Origin: Desulfocapsaceae bacterium
GTDB taxonomy: Bacteria; Desulfobacterota; Desulfobulbia; Desulfobulbales; Desulfocapsaceae
Direction of reading: 5' to 3'
Length of the DNA: 41,417 nt
Assembly (NCBI GenBank): GCA_028697885.1
Contig: JAQVER010000027.1
Location: forward strand, 1-41,417
The position numbers were made by a program, and so were the translations under genes. Every line of letters begins with the position of its first letter. Position 1 is the stretch's first letter. The notes under the pieces are model-generated. The model saw nothing but the letters and a program-made list of their open reading frames with translations, searched no databases and was not told where the DNA came from. This document shows, one piece after another, positions 25,321 to 34,589 of this stretch.

Positions 25321-26913
25321 ATGATAACACTCCTTGACTATGGCGCCGGCAATGTCCGTAGCGTCAGAAATGCAATTACCCGGCTGGGCTATACTGTTCG
25401 TGATGTACAGGGTCCCCAGGATATTCTTACCGCCGAAAAACTGATCTTTCCAGGCGTAGGCAGCTTCGGTTCAGTGATGCAGCGCCTGCATCGTGATGGA
25501 CTAGTGGAACCCCTTATTGAACGGATCCGTCTCAACAAGCCCTTCCTTGGCATCTGTGTGGCCCTGCAGGCCCTGTTTGAAGGCAGCGAAGAATCACCGG
25601 GTGTAGCTGGTCTGTCAATCCTGCCCGGCCAGGTCAAACGATTCACCGACCGGAATCTCTCAGTGCCCCAGATTGGCTGGAACGGAATTATACTCCATAA
25701 GGAATCTCCCATCCTCAAAGACTACCAGGAGCAGAAACTCTATTTTGTCCATTCCTACCGGGCGTCAGTTACCGATGTGGGGCCGGACTGGCTCCTTTCC
25801 ACCACCGATTATGGCGAAGCCTTTGTCAGTGGTGTGGAAAAGGGCAATGTCACAGCCTTTCAGTTTCATCCGGAGAAAAGTGGTGAGGCCGGACTTAATA
25901 TCCTGAAAAATTATCTTGATTCTCAAGGCAGTGATACAATTACCGTACGACAGTCGCTGCCAGTTCAGGATAAAAGGACACATATTGCCAAAAGGATTAT
26001 CGCCTGCCTCGACGTGCGCACCAACGATCAAGGTGACTTGGTGGTAACCAAAGGCGATCAATATGATGTACGTAACGATGGCGAGGTGCGCAACCTGGGC
26101 AAACCGGTTGAGCTCGCCCGGCGCTATTATGAAGAAGGCGCGGATGAGATAACCTTTCTCAATATCACCGGCTTCCGTGACTTCCCCATGAAAGATCAAC
26201 CCATGCTTGAGGTGCTGCAGCGCACGTCGGAAAATGTCTTTGTCCCTCTGACCATCGGGGGAGGAATCCGTGAGTTTACCGATTCAGACGGTAAGCATTA
26301 TTCCGCCCTCGATGTAGCCGCTGAATATTTTCGTTCCGGGGCAGACAAGATCTCTATTGGAAGTGATGCGGTTTATGCTGTGGAGGAATTTCTGCAGACA
26401 GGCAAGAGAAGCGGTAAAAGTGCCATTGAGCAAATCTCCATGGTCTATGGCGCCCAGGCCGTGGTGATCTCCGTTGATCCCCGGCGAGTCTATGTCCATG
26501 CCCCTGAAGATACCGATCATAACACTATTAAAACCACAACCCCCGGGCCGCAGGGAGAGAACTACTGCTGGTATCAGTGCACCGTCAAAGGCGGCCGTGA
26601 AGGACGCGACATCGATGCGGTACAGTTGGCCAAGACCTGTGAGCTGCTGGGCGCAGGTGAAATACTCCTCAATTGCATAGACAAGGATGGAACCAACAGC
26701 GGTTTTGATCATGAACTGATCAGGCAGGTGCGAGGTGCGGTCTCTATTCCCGTGATCGCCTCATCGGGCGCAGGCTCGGCCCAGCATTTTGTCGATGTCT
26801 TTAAGGCAACCGACGTGGAGGCGGCACTTGCGGCCGGTATCTTCCATCGTCAGGAAGTCCCGGTCAGTGAGGTAAAAGAGGCCATGCGCAGGAATAATAT
26901 CGAGACCCGGTAA
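25321..26913 (+). CDS. hisHF: Imidazole glycerol phosphate synthase, fused HisH-HisF of eukaryotic HIS7 type
   Basis: A 530-residue bifunctional enzyme of histidine synthesis. Residues 1-205 are the glutaminase HisH: FPGVGSFGSVMQRL, nucleophile Cys79 in FLGICVALQALFEG, and His183/Glu185 in QFHPEKSG. Residues about 222-530 are the cyclase HisF, with Asp231 in IIACLDVRTND and ISVDPRRV. The HisF half has the long insertions known from yeast HIS7 rather than the short bacterial HisF: DLVVTKGDQYDVR, the IREFTDSDGKHYSALDVA region, and PGPQGENYCWYQCTVKGGREGRD. Bacteria usually encode hisH and hisF separately. No Shine-Dalgarno is visible before ATG 25321, and the leader is pyrimidine-rich. No other his gene is in the window. 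Confidence 0.93.
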   Translation: MITLLDYGAGNVRSVRNAITRLGYTVRDVQGPQDILTAEKLIFPGVGSFGSVMQRLHRDGLVEPLIERIRLNKPFLGICVALQALFEGSEESPGVAGLSILPGQVKRFTDRNLSVPQIGWNGIILHKESPILKDYQEQKLYFVHSYRASVTDVGPDWLLSTTDYGEAFVSGVEKGNVTAFQFHPEKSGEAGLNILKNYLDSQGSDTITVRQSLPVQDKRTHIAKRIIACLDVRTNDQGDLVVTKGDQYDVRNDGEVRNLGKPVELARRYYEEGADEITFLNITGFRDFPMKDQPMLEVLQRTSENVFVPLTIGGGIREFTDSDGKHYSALDVAAEYFRSGADKISIGSDAVYAVEEFLQTGKRSGKSAIEQISMVYGAQAVVISVDPRRVYVHAPEDTDHNTIKTTTPGPQGENYCWYQCTVKGGREGRDIDAVQLAKTCELLGAGEILLNCIDKDGTNSGFDHELIRQVRGAVSIPVIASSGAGSAQHFVDVFKATDVEAALAAGIFHRQEVPVSEVKEAMRRNNIETR

Positions 26914-27051
26914 GAAAACCAAGGTGATCTCAAGAATAATTTTATAACAAAATACCAAAGGAAATCAGCTTGGAAGTATGACTATATTGACCTTCTGTTT
27001 TTCCCGTCAGCTCCTATTTATATCTCCTTAGAAAAATATCAGATTACCTTT

Positions 27052-27627
27052 CTATTTACGCTGAAGTACCGCATCAATCTCAACATCAACCCGGTCGGCC
27101 ACTTTAAGTATGCCAAAAGCACCAGCAGGTGGCTCCAACTCGAAGCTCGCAAGAGAGAGATTAAACTTCATAGTGAAAGTGATGTTTTTAGAGGTGACAT
27201 TGAAGTCGGTTACCTCGGCTTGCACCCGCTGTAAACGCTCACGGATTTTCAAATCAAACTCTAGTTTAGCCGGCTGAGCATCTGGAGATGCCATTATCTG
27301 CAAAACCGCTGTGGGATTCAGATCACCGAATAGTCCTTCAATGACTGGGAACTTCTTGCTGTCAAACATATTGCGCATCTTTTCGTTGCGACTATCGTTG
27401 TCGGTATCCATGGAATCCACGCGTACAATAACAACCGGCTGCCGGATAATTTTTGTCTCTTTTTCGCCGGTCAGGGTGAACGGCTGACAGGCAACCTTTC
27501 CATCAAAGCCATGCAAGGTTGCATCACCGAAAAATCGGATTGAGCATTCTCCGATGAAAACTTCCGCATTGGCAATTGATACGTTCAGCAACAGTACTAA
27601 AACGATGATCAATAAGCGCTGAATCAT
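27052..27627 (-). CDS. Exported YceI-like domain protein
   Basis: A 191-residue secreted protein. ATG 27627 is chosen because GAGAG lies about 10 bases upstream; an ATG six codons earlier lacks a ribosome site. Residues 1-20 (IQRLLIIVLVLLLNVSIANA) are a clean signal peptide cut after ANA. The mature part has the YceI lipocalin-like pattern: FFGDATLHGFDGKV near the start, a charged segment MDTDNDSRNEKMRNMFDSKKFPVIEGLF matching the family's D...R...M..F(D)..kfP.i phrase, and repeated beta strands to the end. YceI proteins bind polyisoprenoids or similar lipids in the periplasm. Monocistronic, with no neighbour that explains its role. Confidence 0.75.
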   Translation of the reverse strand: MIQRLLIIVLVLLLNVSIANAEVFIGECSIRFFGDATLHGFDGKVACQPFTLTGEKETKIIRQPVVIVRVDSMDTDNDSRNEKMRNMFDSKKFPVIEGLFGDLNPTAVLQIMASPDAQPAKLEFDLKIRERLQRVQAEVTDFNVTSKNITFTMKFNLSLASFELEPPAGAFGILKVADRVDVEIDAVLQRK

Positions 27628-27645
27628 AAGATTTCGTTCTCTCAT

Positions 27646-28332
27646 GTAAAAGTGATATGAATTAGCTTTTAGTTTGAGGAAATACCAAGGAGCAAAACAT
27701 CATTTGAGCCCCCAGTTTAGCATGCCGAAAGGACAAAAAACAGAGATAGCAGGTACTGTTCTCGACCTTTTGTCACCACAAGCTCCTTCACAATGAACAG
27801 CAGCAAATACAAGATTCCACATTCCCAGATAAAATTATTAAATATAATCCTATAATAATCCCACCAAAACAACAAGATCAAAGAACTACTAGTTAAAAGA
27901 ATTCGTCATTACATTATATTCATTAATTCAAATGAGTTATTACATATAACTCCCGCAAAGCACAATCCGCCTTGTTTTCCCAGCCAAGCTGCTCTAATGA
28001 TCGGGTCATCTCTGTGCTATCGACGCCCTGCAACTAGCCCCGGTCTGTGCACTGCTGTGCTAAGGAGAGATACTCCCCAACTTTATTGACATGGATGTGA
28101 CCAATACCAATGAACAGGTCAGGCAGATACAGGCTTGGCAATCATTTGTCGATGTCTTCCGGGAAAAACGGATGGGAGGGCAGCACTGCGACCGGAATCT
28201 TCCATCATCAGTAAGTCCAAGAGTTAAGTCAAAGCGGCAAATCAAGATTAGAGAGAAGGGATCAAAAGGAATAGAGCTACAAAGAAGGATATGAATAGAT
28301 TGTCCCCTTTTCCAAAAGGGAAGTGCTTATCC
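27646..28332. other. Intergenic stretch with a possible decayed minus-strand gene
   Basis: No intact gene is supported here. Reading the minus strand from about 28205 down to 27933, one frame stays readable for about 90 codons with only two internal stops. It gives protein-like text such as VAVLPSHPFFPEDIDK, then LPDLFIGIGHIHVNKVG, then MTRSLEQLGWENKADC. I could not name a family, and the statistics are weak. Bases 27720-27960 are AT-rich with nothing recognisable. A short inverted repeat, CCCTTTT (28305-28311) and AAAAGGG (28314-28320), lies just past the end of the GGDEF gene and may act as its terminator on the minus strand. Confidence 0.3.
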
Positions 28333-29196
28333 TCAGCACTGGTCGTCTTTTTCTTCACTGATAAGCACCCGATTACGACCTTGCCCCTTGGCTTGATACA
28401 AAGCCATGTCTGCCCGTTGCAAAACCTTTTGAGCATTATCCCAGCCATCAGAAAACAGATATTCGGAAACCCCGATACTGACAGTGAGATAGATGTCAGG
28501 CTGTCCTTTGCGGGGATCCGCCGCTACCATTATCGTTTCCTCAATCTGCCTGCGTAACCGCTCAGCCAGTTCAAAGGCGTTTTTGATTTTGGTATTGGGC
28601 AGGATCACCATAATTTCTTCCCCGCCATAACGGATCGCAACATCCACTTCCCGCACAGATTCCGTAATCAAATGACTGAGTTTCTTCAAGACCATATCGC
28701 CAATCTGATGACCATACGTGTCATTCACGATTTTAAAATGATCGATATCAAGCAGAAACACAGAAAATGGTTGTTCAAATCTCATGGCCCGTTGAAACTC
28801 TTCAATGATTCGACGATCAAGATAACGACGATTAAACAAACCTGTTAACGGGTCGGTAATATTTTCCTGCTCAAGGACATAAATTCGTTGCAGATCAAGG
28901 GCTGTTTTCAAGGAAAGAGAACAGACTAAAAAGACAAAAACAGCTCCACTAAAAAATATCCCGGGAACAATAAGAGTGGAAATCGAATTGAAGCTGTCAG
29001 GAGTACGAAGAAAGGGATAGAGAACATAGCCTAAAATAAACATAAAAATAAGGCTAACCAGAAGTTTCCACCGATTCCGGACATTTCCTTCCGGCAACTT
29101 TTGGACAATGACCCTGACCGGGACAAGGGACTTGAGCAGAAGGATTACCCCAGCCACTGTCAGCCCGATTGTTATTATAAAAAGTTTATTCTGCAT
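28333..29196 (-). CDS. Membrane-bound GGDEF protein, probable diguanylate cyclase
   Basis: A 287-residue protein. The first 115 residues hold three hydrophobic segments (about 5-25, 46-64 and 75-97), giving a membrane anchor without a recognised sensory domain. From about 115, ENITDPLTGLFNRRYLDRRI begins the GGDEF domain. LLDIDHFKIVNDTYGHQIGD supplies the metal- and nucleotide-binding residues, and IRYGGEEIMVILP is the active-site loop (GGEEI variant of GGDEF, usually active). The C-terminal ADMALYQAKGQGRNRV is normal for the fold. No inhibitory RxxD motif was seen just before the active-site loop. It likely makes cyclic di-GMP. Monocistronic. Confidence 0.92.
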   Translation of the reverse strand: MQNKLFIITIGLTVAGVILLLKSLVPVRVIVQKLPEGNVRNRWKLLVSLIFMFILGYVLYPFLRTPDSFNSISTLIVPGIFFSGAVFVFLVCSLSLKTALDLQRIYVLEQENITDPLTGLFNRRYLDRRIIEEFQRAMRFEQPFSVFLLDIDHFKIVNDTYGHQIGDMVLKKLSHLITESVREVDVAIRYGGEEIMVILPNTKIKNAFELAERLRRQIEETIMVAADPRKGQPDIYLTVSIGVSEYLFSDGWDNAQKVLQRADMALYQAKGQGRNRVLISEEKDDQC

Positions 29197-29346
29197 CCGC
29201 CTTTTTATGCTCCCAAGAAAATAACCTAGTCACCCTCTTTCCACCTTCAGATCATCTTATTCATAACAATAGGATTATTATATTACAATAGGTCTTACCA
29301 GACTCAAATCCTCCCAGCACTTTTTTCTCATTGCATTGTACAACAG

Positions 29347-31968
29347 TTACAACAGGGTTTTTTGCACCACTTCATACACCCCCACCGACAAACCTGGCTG
29401 ATCTGCAATTTTCACCATCTGTTCCCGCATCAATTGCTGCCTGCTTGTATCATAGCGTTTCCAACTTGTAAAGGGGCTCATCAACCTTGCGGAGATATGC
29501 GAGTTGAAAGAATCAATATTTATGATCTGCTCGGCCAGAAAGGCATAACCGGATCCAGTCGCTGCATGGAACCGCACATGATTGCCAGTACCAAAGGCGC
29601 CAATCAGAGCCCGTACCTTATTGGGATTATGAAGAGAAAATCCAGGGTGAGTCAGCAGTGATTTTACGGTATCCAAGGCATCCTCAAGACTTGAGGTGGC
29701 CTGCAGCGTAAGCCACTTATCAACCACCAGAGGTTCGCCCTGCCACTGCTGATAAAAATCCGCCAGGGCTTCCTGCCGCTCATTCACCGGACAATGGGCC
29801 AGGGCACTCAAGGCCGCCATCACGTCGGTCATATTGTCCTTTTGCTCATACTGTTTCACCGCCAGATCCAGATACTCTGCAGGCAATGGGTCCATAGACA
29901 GCAGGAAGGAAAGACATATGTTTTTCAGGCTCCTGCGTCCCATGGCCTCGGGAGTCAAAACATAGTTTCCTCGCTCTCTGTTTTCCCCATAGACCTGAAA
30001 AAATTCCTGGTCAAGCTGCCGAGCCAGTTCACTTCTGACAAATTTCCGGGCCAGATGGAGATTATCCGGATCGACAATCTCCAACTGCAACGCCAGGGTG
30101 GTTTCCGCCGGCATGGTCAGGGCCTGGGCCAGCAGTGCTCTATCATTGTTCTGTTGCAGTAGATTCAGGCGTACGGCCTGGACAAATAAAGGATCAAGAA
30201 CAGGGATAGCACCATGCTGCAAGGCACTGACGCATTCCAGAATAATAGATTCACTAAGCCGGTTGGCGGCATCCCAGCGGTTGAAAAGATCACTGTCGTG
30301 AGCCATGAGGAATGCCAGTTCTTCCCGTCCTTGAAACGGCTCGACTTTAACCGGAGCCGAAAAACCGCGCAGGAAAGAAAGTACCGGTTTTTCTACAAGG
30401 CCTGCGAAGGTGAAAGACTGCTTTTTCTCCCTCAATTGCAGCAGGGTGTCAGCTGCAATCATTTCATTACCCCGACCATCCAGGAGGCCAATATTGATAG
30501 GAAGATGAAATGGTTGCTTCTTTTCCTGCTTTGGCGTCGGTGCACACTCCTGTTGAACAGTTACGATGTATTTTCCTTGATTTTCATCCCAGGAATCTGA
30601 AACATGCAACACCGGCGTTCCGGCCTGACTATACCAGTATTTGAACTGTTCCAGATCAACCCCGGACGCATCGCCCATGGACGCCACAAAATCATCACAG
30701 GTGACGGCCTGACCGTCATGTCTGGCAAAATAAAGATCCATGCCCTGGCGGAACCTTTTGGCACCAAGCAGGGTATGCATCATGCGAATTACCTCCGCCC
30801 CTTTATTATAGACCGTAACCGTGTAAAAATTATTGATTTCCACATAGGAATCAGGACGAACCGGATGGGCCATAGGTCCGCTGTCCTCTTTGAACTGAAA
30901 GGTGCGCAACACCCGCACATCATCGATACGTTGCACAGACCGTGAGTTCATGTCTCCCGAAAACTCCTGATCCCTGAACACGGTAAGCCCCTCTTTCAAA
31001 CTGAGCTGAAACCAATCACGGCAGGTGACCCGGTTGCCGGTCCAATTGTGGAAATACTCATGGGCAATCACGCCTTCCACGCCAAGATAATCTTGATCTG
31101 TAGCTGTTTCCGGACTGGTAAGGACATATTTAGAATTAAAGACATTCAAGCCCTTGTTTTCCATAGCCCCCATATTGAAATCATCGACGGCTACGATCAT
31201 ATAGCGGTCCAGGTCATACTCAAGGCCAAAAACCTCCTCGTCCCAGCGCATGGCTTTTTTCAGGGATTGCATGGCATGGTCACATTTCCTCTGATTCCGA
31301 GACTCAACATAGATCTGCAAGAGAACATCGCGACCTGCTCTGGTCACAAACCTATCCTCTAGACAGACCAGATTTCCTGCCACCAAAGCAAAGAGATAAC
31401 AGGGCTTAGGAAAAGGATCCTGCCACACTGCATAATGCCTGCCGGCTTGCAGAATTCCCTTCTCAACCAAATTGCCATTGGAGAGCAGAACAGGACAGGT
31501 TATGACGTCCGCCTCGATCCGGGTGGTGAAACGGGCCATCACATCAGGTCGATCCTGATAATAGGTGATTTTACGAAAGCCCTCAGCTTCGCACTGAGTA
31601 CAGTAGTTGCCGCTGGAACGGTACAATCCTTCGAGTGCGGTATTGCGATCCGGAAATATCCTGGTGGTAATCTCAAGGACAAAGGTGTCCGGGACTGTAT
31701 GGATCAGCATCCCGGAATCAGTCAATGAAAACTCAAGGACGGCAAGCGGTCGGGAATCGAGGCTGATGGCCACAAGTTCAAGATCCTGCCCATCAAGAAA
31801 AAGAGCATTGTCCCCGGATGGCTGTTCGGGGTTACGCTTGAAGAAAGAGCGGGCCGTGACCAGAGTGTCATCCTGGTTCAGCTGAAAGGTCAGGGTAATA
31901 TCATCAGTGAGATAGTTCGGTGTGCTATAATCCTGCCGATAGATAGTTGGGGGTGTCTGCTGGGTCAT
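29347..31968 (-). CDS. pepN: Aminopeptidase N (M1 family)
   Basis: An 873-residue zinc aminopeptidase releasing N-terminal amino acids from peptides in the cytoplasm. The ORF is open from 32112, but ATG 31968 is the likely start: it has GAGG at proper spacing and begins MTQQTPPTIYRQDY, aligning with the N-terminus of E. coli PepN. GAMENKGLN is the substrate-binding exopeptidase motif. HEYFHNWTGNRVT with the downstream KEGLTVFRDQEF gives the HExxH-(18)-E zinc site. The long helical C-terminal domain is present, and the length is close to the 870 residues of the E. coli enzyme. It is divergent from dapL with about 176 bp between starts. Confidence 0.96.
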   Translation of the reverse strand: MTQQTPPTIYRQDYSTPNYLTDDITLTFQLNQDDTLVTARSFFKRNPEQPSGDNALFLDGQDLELVAISLDSRPLAVLEFSLTDSGMLIHTVPDTFVLEITTRIFPDRNTALEGLYRSSGNYCTQCEAEGFRKITYYQDRPDVMARFTTRIEADVITCPVLLSNGNLVEKGILQAGRHYAVWQDPFPKPCYLFALVAGNLVCLEDRFVTRAGRDVLLQIYVESRNQRKCDHAMQSLKKAMRWDEEVFGLEYDLDRYMIVAVDDFNMGAMENKGLNVFNSKYVLTSPETATDQDYLGVEGVIAHEYFHNWTGNRVTCRDWFQLSLKEGLTVFRDQEFSGDMNSRSVQRIDDVRVLRTFQFKEDSGPMAHPVRPDSYVEINNFYTVTVYNKGAEVIRMMHTLLGAKRFRQGMDLYFARHDGQAVTCDDFVASMGDASGVDLEQFKYWYSQAGTPVLHVSDSWDENQGKYIVTVQQECAPTPKQEKKQPFHLPINIGLLDGRGNEMIAADTLLQLREKKQSFTFAGLVEKPVLSFLRGFSAPVKVEPFQGREELAFLMAHDSDLFNRWDAANRLSESIILECVSALQHGAIPVLDPLFVQAVRLNLLQQNNDRALLAQALTMPAETTLALQLEIVDPDNLHLARKFVRSELARQLDQEFFQVYGENRERGNYVLTPEAMGRRSLKNICLSFLLSMDPLPAEYLDLAVKQYEQKDNMTDVMAALSALAHCPVNERQEALADFYQQWQGEPLVVDKWLTLQATSSLEDALDTVKSLLTHPGFSLHNPNKVRALIGAFGTGNHVRFHAATGSGYAFLAEQIINIDSFNSHISARLMSPFTSWKRYDTSRQQLMREQMVKIADQPGLSVGVYEVVQKTLL

Positions 31969-32035
31969 CGAGGCCTCATTTTTTTTTATCCTGCACCAAT
32001 CATCAAGTATCCAAGCATTGGCTGAATCTTGATGA

Positions 32036-32064
32036 TTGACAGCTATTTTCCATTCCATTATATT
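32036..32064 (+). promoter_or_regulatory. Consensus sigma70 promoter for dapL
   Basis: A perfect -35 TTGACA (32036-32041) and a good -10 TATATT (32059-32064) are separated by exactly 17 bases. Transcription would start near 32071, leaving a leader of about 75 bases before the dapL ATG. It overlaps the unused 5' extension of the pepN frame on the other strand, which supports the shorter pepN start. Confidence 0.75.
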
Positions 32065-32144
32065 CAACGCTTCCATTAAGGGTGTTATGCAACATAAGCC
32101 CTCAATTTTCATCTACCATAACAAATTTAAGGGAAAATGTCCCC

Positions 32145-33368
32145 ATGATCACTATCAACGAAAATTACCTCAAGCTCCAGGCATCATATCTATTTTCGAA
32201 TATTGCTAAACGAGTGGCAAGCTTTCAACAGGTCAACCCTGAAAAAGATATTATCAGGCTGGGAATCGGTGATGTAACCCGAGCCCTGCCGACGGCCTGT
32301 ATTACGGCCTTCCACAAAGCAGTAGATGAGATGGGCATCGACGCAAGCTTTCGCGGTTATGGCCCGGAACAGGGTTACGACTTCCTGCGCGAGGCCATTG
32401 CCAAAAACGATTTCCAGGCACGGGGCGCTGAGATAACCGCCGATGAGATCTTTATCAGTGACGGCGCTAAATGCGATACCGGCAATATCCAGGAGCTCTT
32501 CACCCAGGATATCAAAGTGGCCATCCCCGATCCTGTTTATCCGGTCTATCTGGATACCAATGTTATGGCTGGTCGTACTGGCAACTTTATGGAAGGCAGG
32601 TATCAGGGTCTGGTCTACCTTGACTCTACGAAGGCCAATAATTTTGTGCCGGCCCTGCCTTCTGCGGACGTGGACCTGATCTATCTCTGTTTCCCCAACA
32701 ATCCAACTGGATCAACCATTACCAAAGATGAGTTAAGTAACTGGGTGAACTATGCCAAGGAGAAAAAGGCCCTGATTCTCTTTGATGCCGCCTATGAGGC
32801 CTTTATCCGCGATGAATCTTTGCCCCACTCCATCTATGAGATCGAAGGGGCCAAAGAGGTGGCTATTGAATTCCGCTCCTTTTCCAAAAGCGCAGGATTC
32901 ACCGGTACCCGCTGCGCCTACACCGTAGTGCCCAAGGAATGCACGGCTTTTGACTCCAAAGGAAACCGGCAATCGATCCATGCCCTGTGGAACCGCCGTC
33001 ACTGTACCAAATTCAACGGCGTTTCCTATCCGGTACAACGCGCAGCCGAGGCCATCTACAGCGAAGAAGGCCAGGTCCAGACCAAAGAGCTGGTTGCCTA
33101 TTACATGCGCAATGCCGATTTGATCCGGCAGGAGATGACGTCCCTTGGTTATGACTTTGTGGGTGGTGAGAACGCACCCTACATCTGGATAGATGCCCAA
33201 GGCGACTCCTGGGAATTCTTCGATATGCTGTTAAATAAAACCGGCGTGGTCTGTACCCCTGGCGCCGGATTTGGGAAATGCGGCGAAGGCTATATTCGTC
33301 TCTCTGCCTTTAACTCCTTAGCCAATGTAGAGAAAGCCATGGCCCGTATCCGGGAAACGCTGAAGTAA
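32145..33368 (+). CDS. dapL: LL-diaminopimelate aminotransferase
   Basis: A 407-residue PLP enzyme that converts tetrahydrodipicolinate directly to LL-diaminopimelate, the one-step route to lysine and peptidoglycan used by plants, Chlamydia and many deltaproteobacteria. ATG 32145 is preferred over the open upstream frame because AAGGGAAAA precedes it and the protein begins [23 protein letters not shown], the family start. [56 protein letters not shown] and [17 protein letters not shown] (PLP lysine) all match DapL. It has its own promoter and a long hairpin terminator, so it is a single-gene unit. Confidence 0.95.
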   Translation: MITINENYLKLQASYLFSNIAKRVASFQQVNPEKDIIRLGIGDVTRALPTACITAFHKAVDEMGIDASFRGYGPEQGYDFLREAIAKNDFQARGAEITADEIFISDGAKCDTGNIQELFTQDIKVAIPDPVYPVYLDTNVMAGRTGNFMEGRYQGLVYLDSTKANNFVPALPSADVDLIYLCFPNNPTGSTITKDELSNWVNYAKEKKALILFDAAYEAFIRDESLPHSIYEIEGAKEVAIEFRSFSKSAGFTGTRCAYTVVPKECTAFDSKGNRQSIHALWNRRHCTKFNGVSYPVQRAAEAIYSEEGQVQTKELVAYYMRNADLIRQEMTSLGYDFVGGENAPYIWIDAQGDSWEFFDMLLNKTGVVCTPGAGFGKCGEGYIRLSAFNSLANVEKAMARIRETLK

Positions 33369-33386
33369 TTGGTTCCCCTCCCCTCA

Positions 33387-33439
33387 GAATAGAAGAAGGG
33401 CAATGAGGTGCCTTCTACCTCGTCGCCCTTCTTCTATTC
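33387..33439 (+). terminator. Long hairpin terminator after dapL
   Basis: A perfect 15-bp stem, GAATAGAAGAAGGGC (33387-33401) with GCCCTTCTTCTATTC (33425-33439), encloses a second small stem GAGGT/ACCTC. T-rich bases follow to 33460. On the minus strand the downstream bases are G-rich, so it should work mainly for dapL rather than for the convergent ispH. Confidence 0.85.
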
Positions 33440-33457
33440 TTCCACCTTTTTGTTTTT

Positions 33458-34405
33458 TTATTTTCTCAACTCTTGCTGACTATTAAGCTCTGCAGGTTTA
33501 AAAGAGACCTGCTCTTCTTTGCCCGGCAGCTCACTGACAGCAGTTGCCCCATACTCCTGCAACCATTTGACAACCCCGCGCACCAGACGTTCAGGGGCAG
33601 AAGCCCCGGCCGTCACTCCCACGCTTGTATGCCCTTGTAACCATTCCGGGCGGATATCAGTTGCATCATCAATCAGATATCCTGTCATCCCGGCCCTGAC
33701 TCCGACCTCCCGCAATCTGTTGGAATTGGAACTGCTTTTAGAACCAACCACCAGGAGGACATCAGCCTTCCGGGCTAATTCCTTTACCACATTCTGACGA
33801 TTTTCGGTGGCATAACATACATTTGAGCGGGGACCTCTGATGGCCGGAAAACGCTGTTCCAACTTCCTTCTGATCCCGGCGATATCGTTCTGACTGAGGG
33901 TGGTCTGGGTAACATAAGCAACCCGTTCAGGATCAACAACCTGCACAGTTTCCACTTCCTCCTCTGAGGCAATGATATGCACCCGGCCAACAACCCGGCC
34001 GGCAGTACCCTCAACTTCCGGATGCCGGTGGTGGCCAATAATCAGGACATCACATCCCTCTGCATGATATTTTTCCACCATACGATGCACACTGCTCACC
34101 AAAGGGCAAGTGGCATCAATGGTCCGGAGACCAAGATTCTGCGCCTGCTGCTCAATTGCCACCGAGACTCCATGGGCACTGAAGATACAGACCGCCCCTG
34201 GAGGAATATCAGCAAGCTCCACCATAAAAACAACCCCTAATCCCTCCAATTCCTGGACAACGTGTTTGTTATGAACAATCTCATGGAGAACATAAATCGG
34301 AGGCCCATATTGTTCAAGGGCCAGTCGCACCGTAGCAATAGCCCGCACGACACCGGCACAAAACCCTCTCGGATTGGCTAGAATAATTTCTTTGAGTATA
34401 CTCAT
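33458..34405 (-). CDS. ispH: 4-hydroxy-3-methylbut-2-enyl diphosphate reductase IspH
   Basis: A 315-residue iron-sulfur enzyme, the last step of the MEP pathway, giving IPP and DMAPP. ATG 34405 is preferred; the 23 residues upstream in frame are hydrophobic and not part of the family. The three cluster cysteines are in ANPRGFCAGV, DATCPLVSSVH and SNVCYATENRQ. HGVS, GHHRHPEVEGT, TQTTLS and GSKSSSNSNRL complete the substrate pocket (His, Thr and Ser/Asn residues). The C-terminal tail of about 25 polar residues is not conserved. It supplies prenyl units for quinones, which may connect to the GGR-like flavoprotein elsewhere in the window, though the genes are not linked. Confidence 0.95.
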   Translation of the reverse strand: MSILKEIILANPRGFCAGVVRAIATVRLALEQYGPPIYVLHEIVHNKHVVQELEGLGVVFMVELADIPPGAVCIFSAHGVSVAIEQQAQNLGLRTIDATCPLVSSVHRMVEKYHAEGCDVLIIGHHRHPEVEGTAGRVVGRVHIIASEEEVETVQVVDPERVAYVTQTTLSQNDIAGIRRKLEQRFPAIRGPRSNVCYATENRQNVVKELARKADVLLVVGSKSSSNSNRLREVGVRAGMTGYLIDDATDIRPEWLQGHTSVGVTAGASAPERLVRGVVKWLQEYGATAVSELPGKEEQVSFKPAELNSQQELRK

Positions 34406-34589
34406 CGGTAAATTAAAGGTTGAAAGGAAAAAACTTAAAAAAGGATAACAGATGGATGATAAATTCTGCATCAATTTTTAAAGGGGTTATGCCTTTTTTC
34501 TTATTTCCAAGTTCTTCTTTTTCTGTTTAGCTGTATAGCTGTAAAGATTCAGTACTCACCCTTCAACCTTTAGCCTACAACTTACTCCT

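Noticed and set aside
28091..28294. Plus-strand ORF of 67 codons
   Set aside because: No ribosome site, no family signature, and basic, low-complexity text; the opposite strand reads better.
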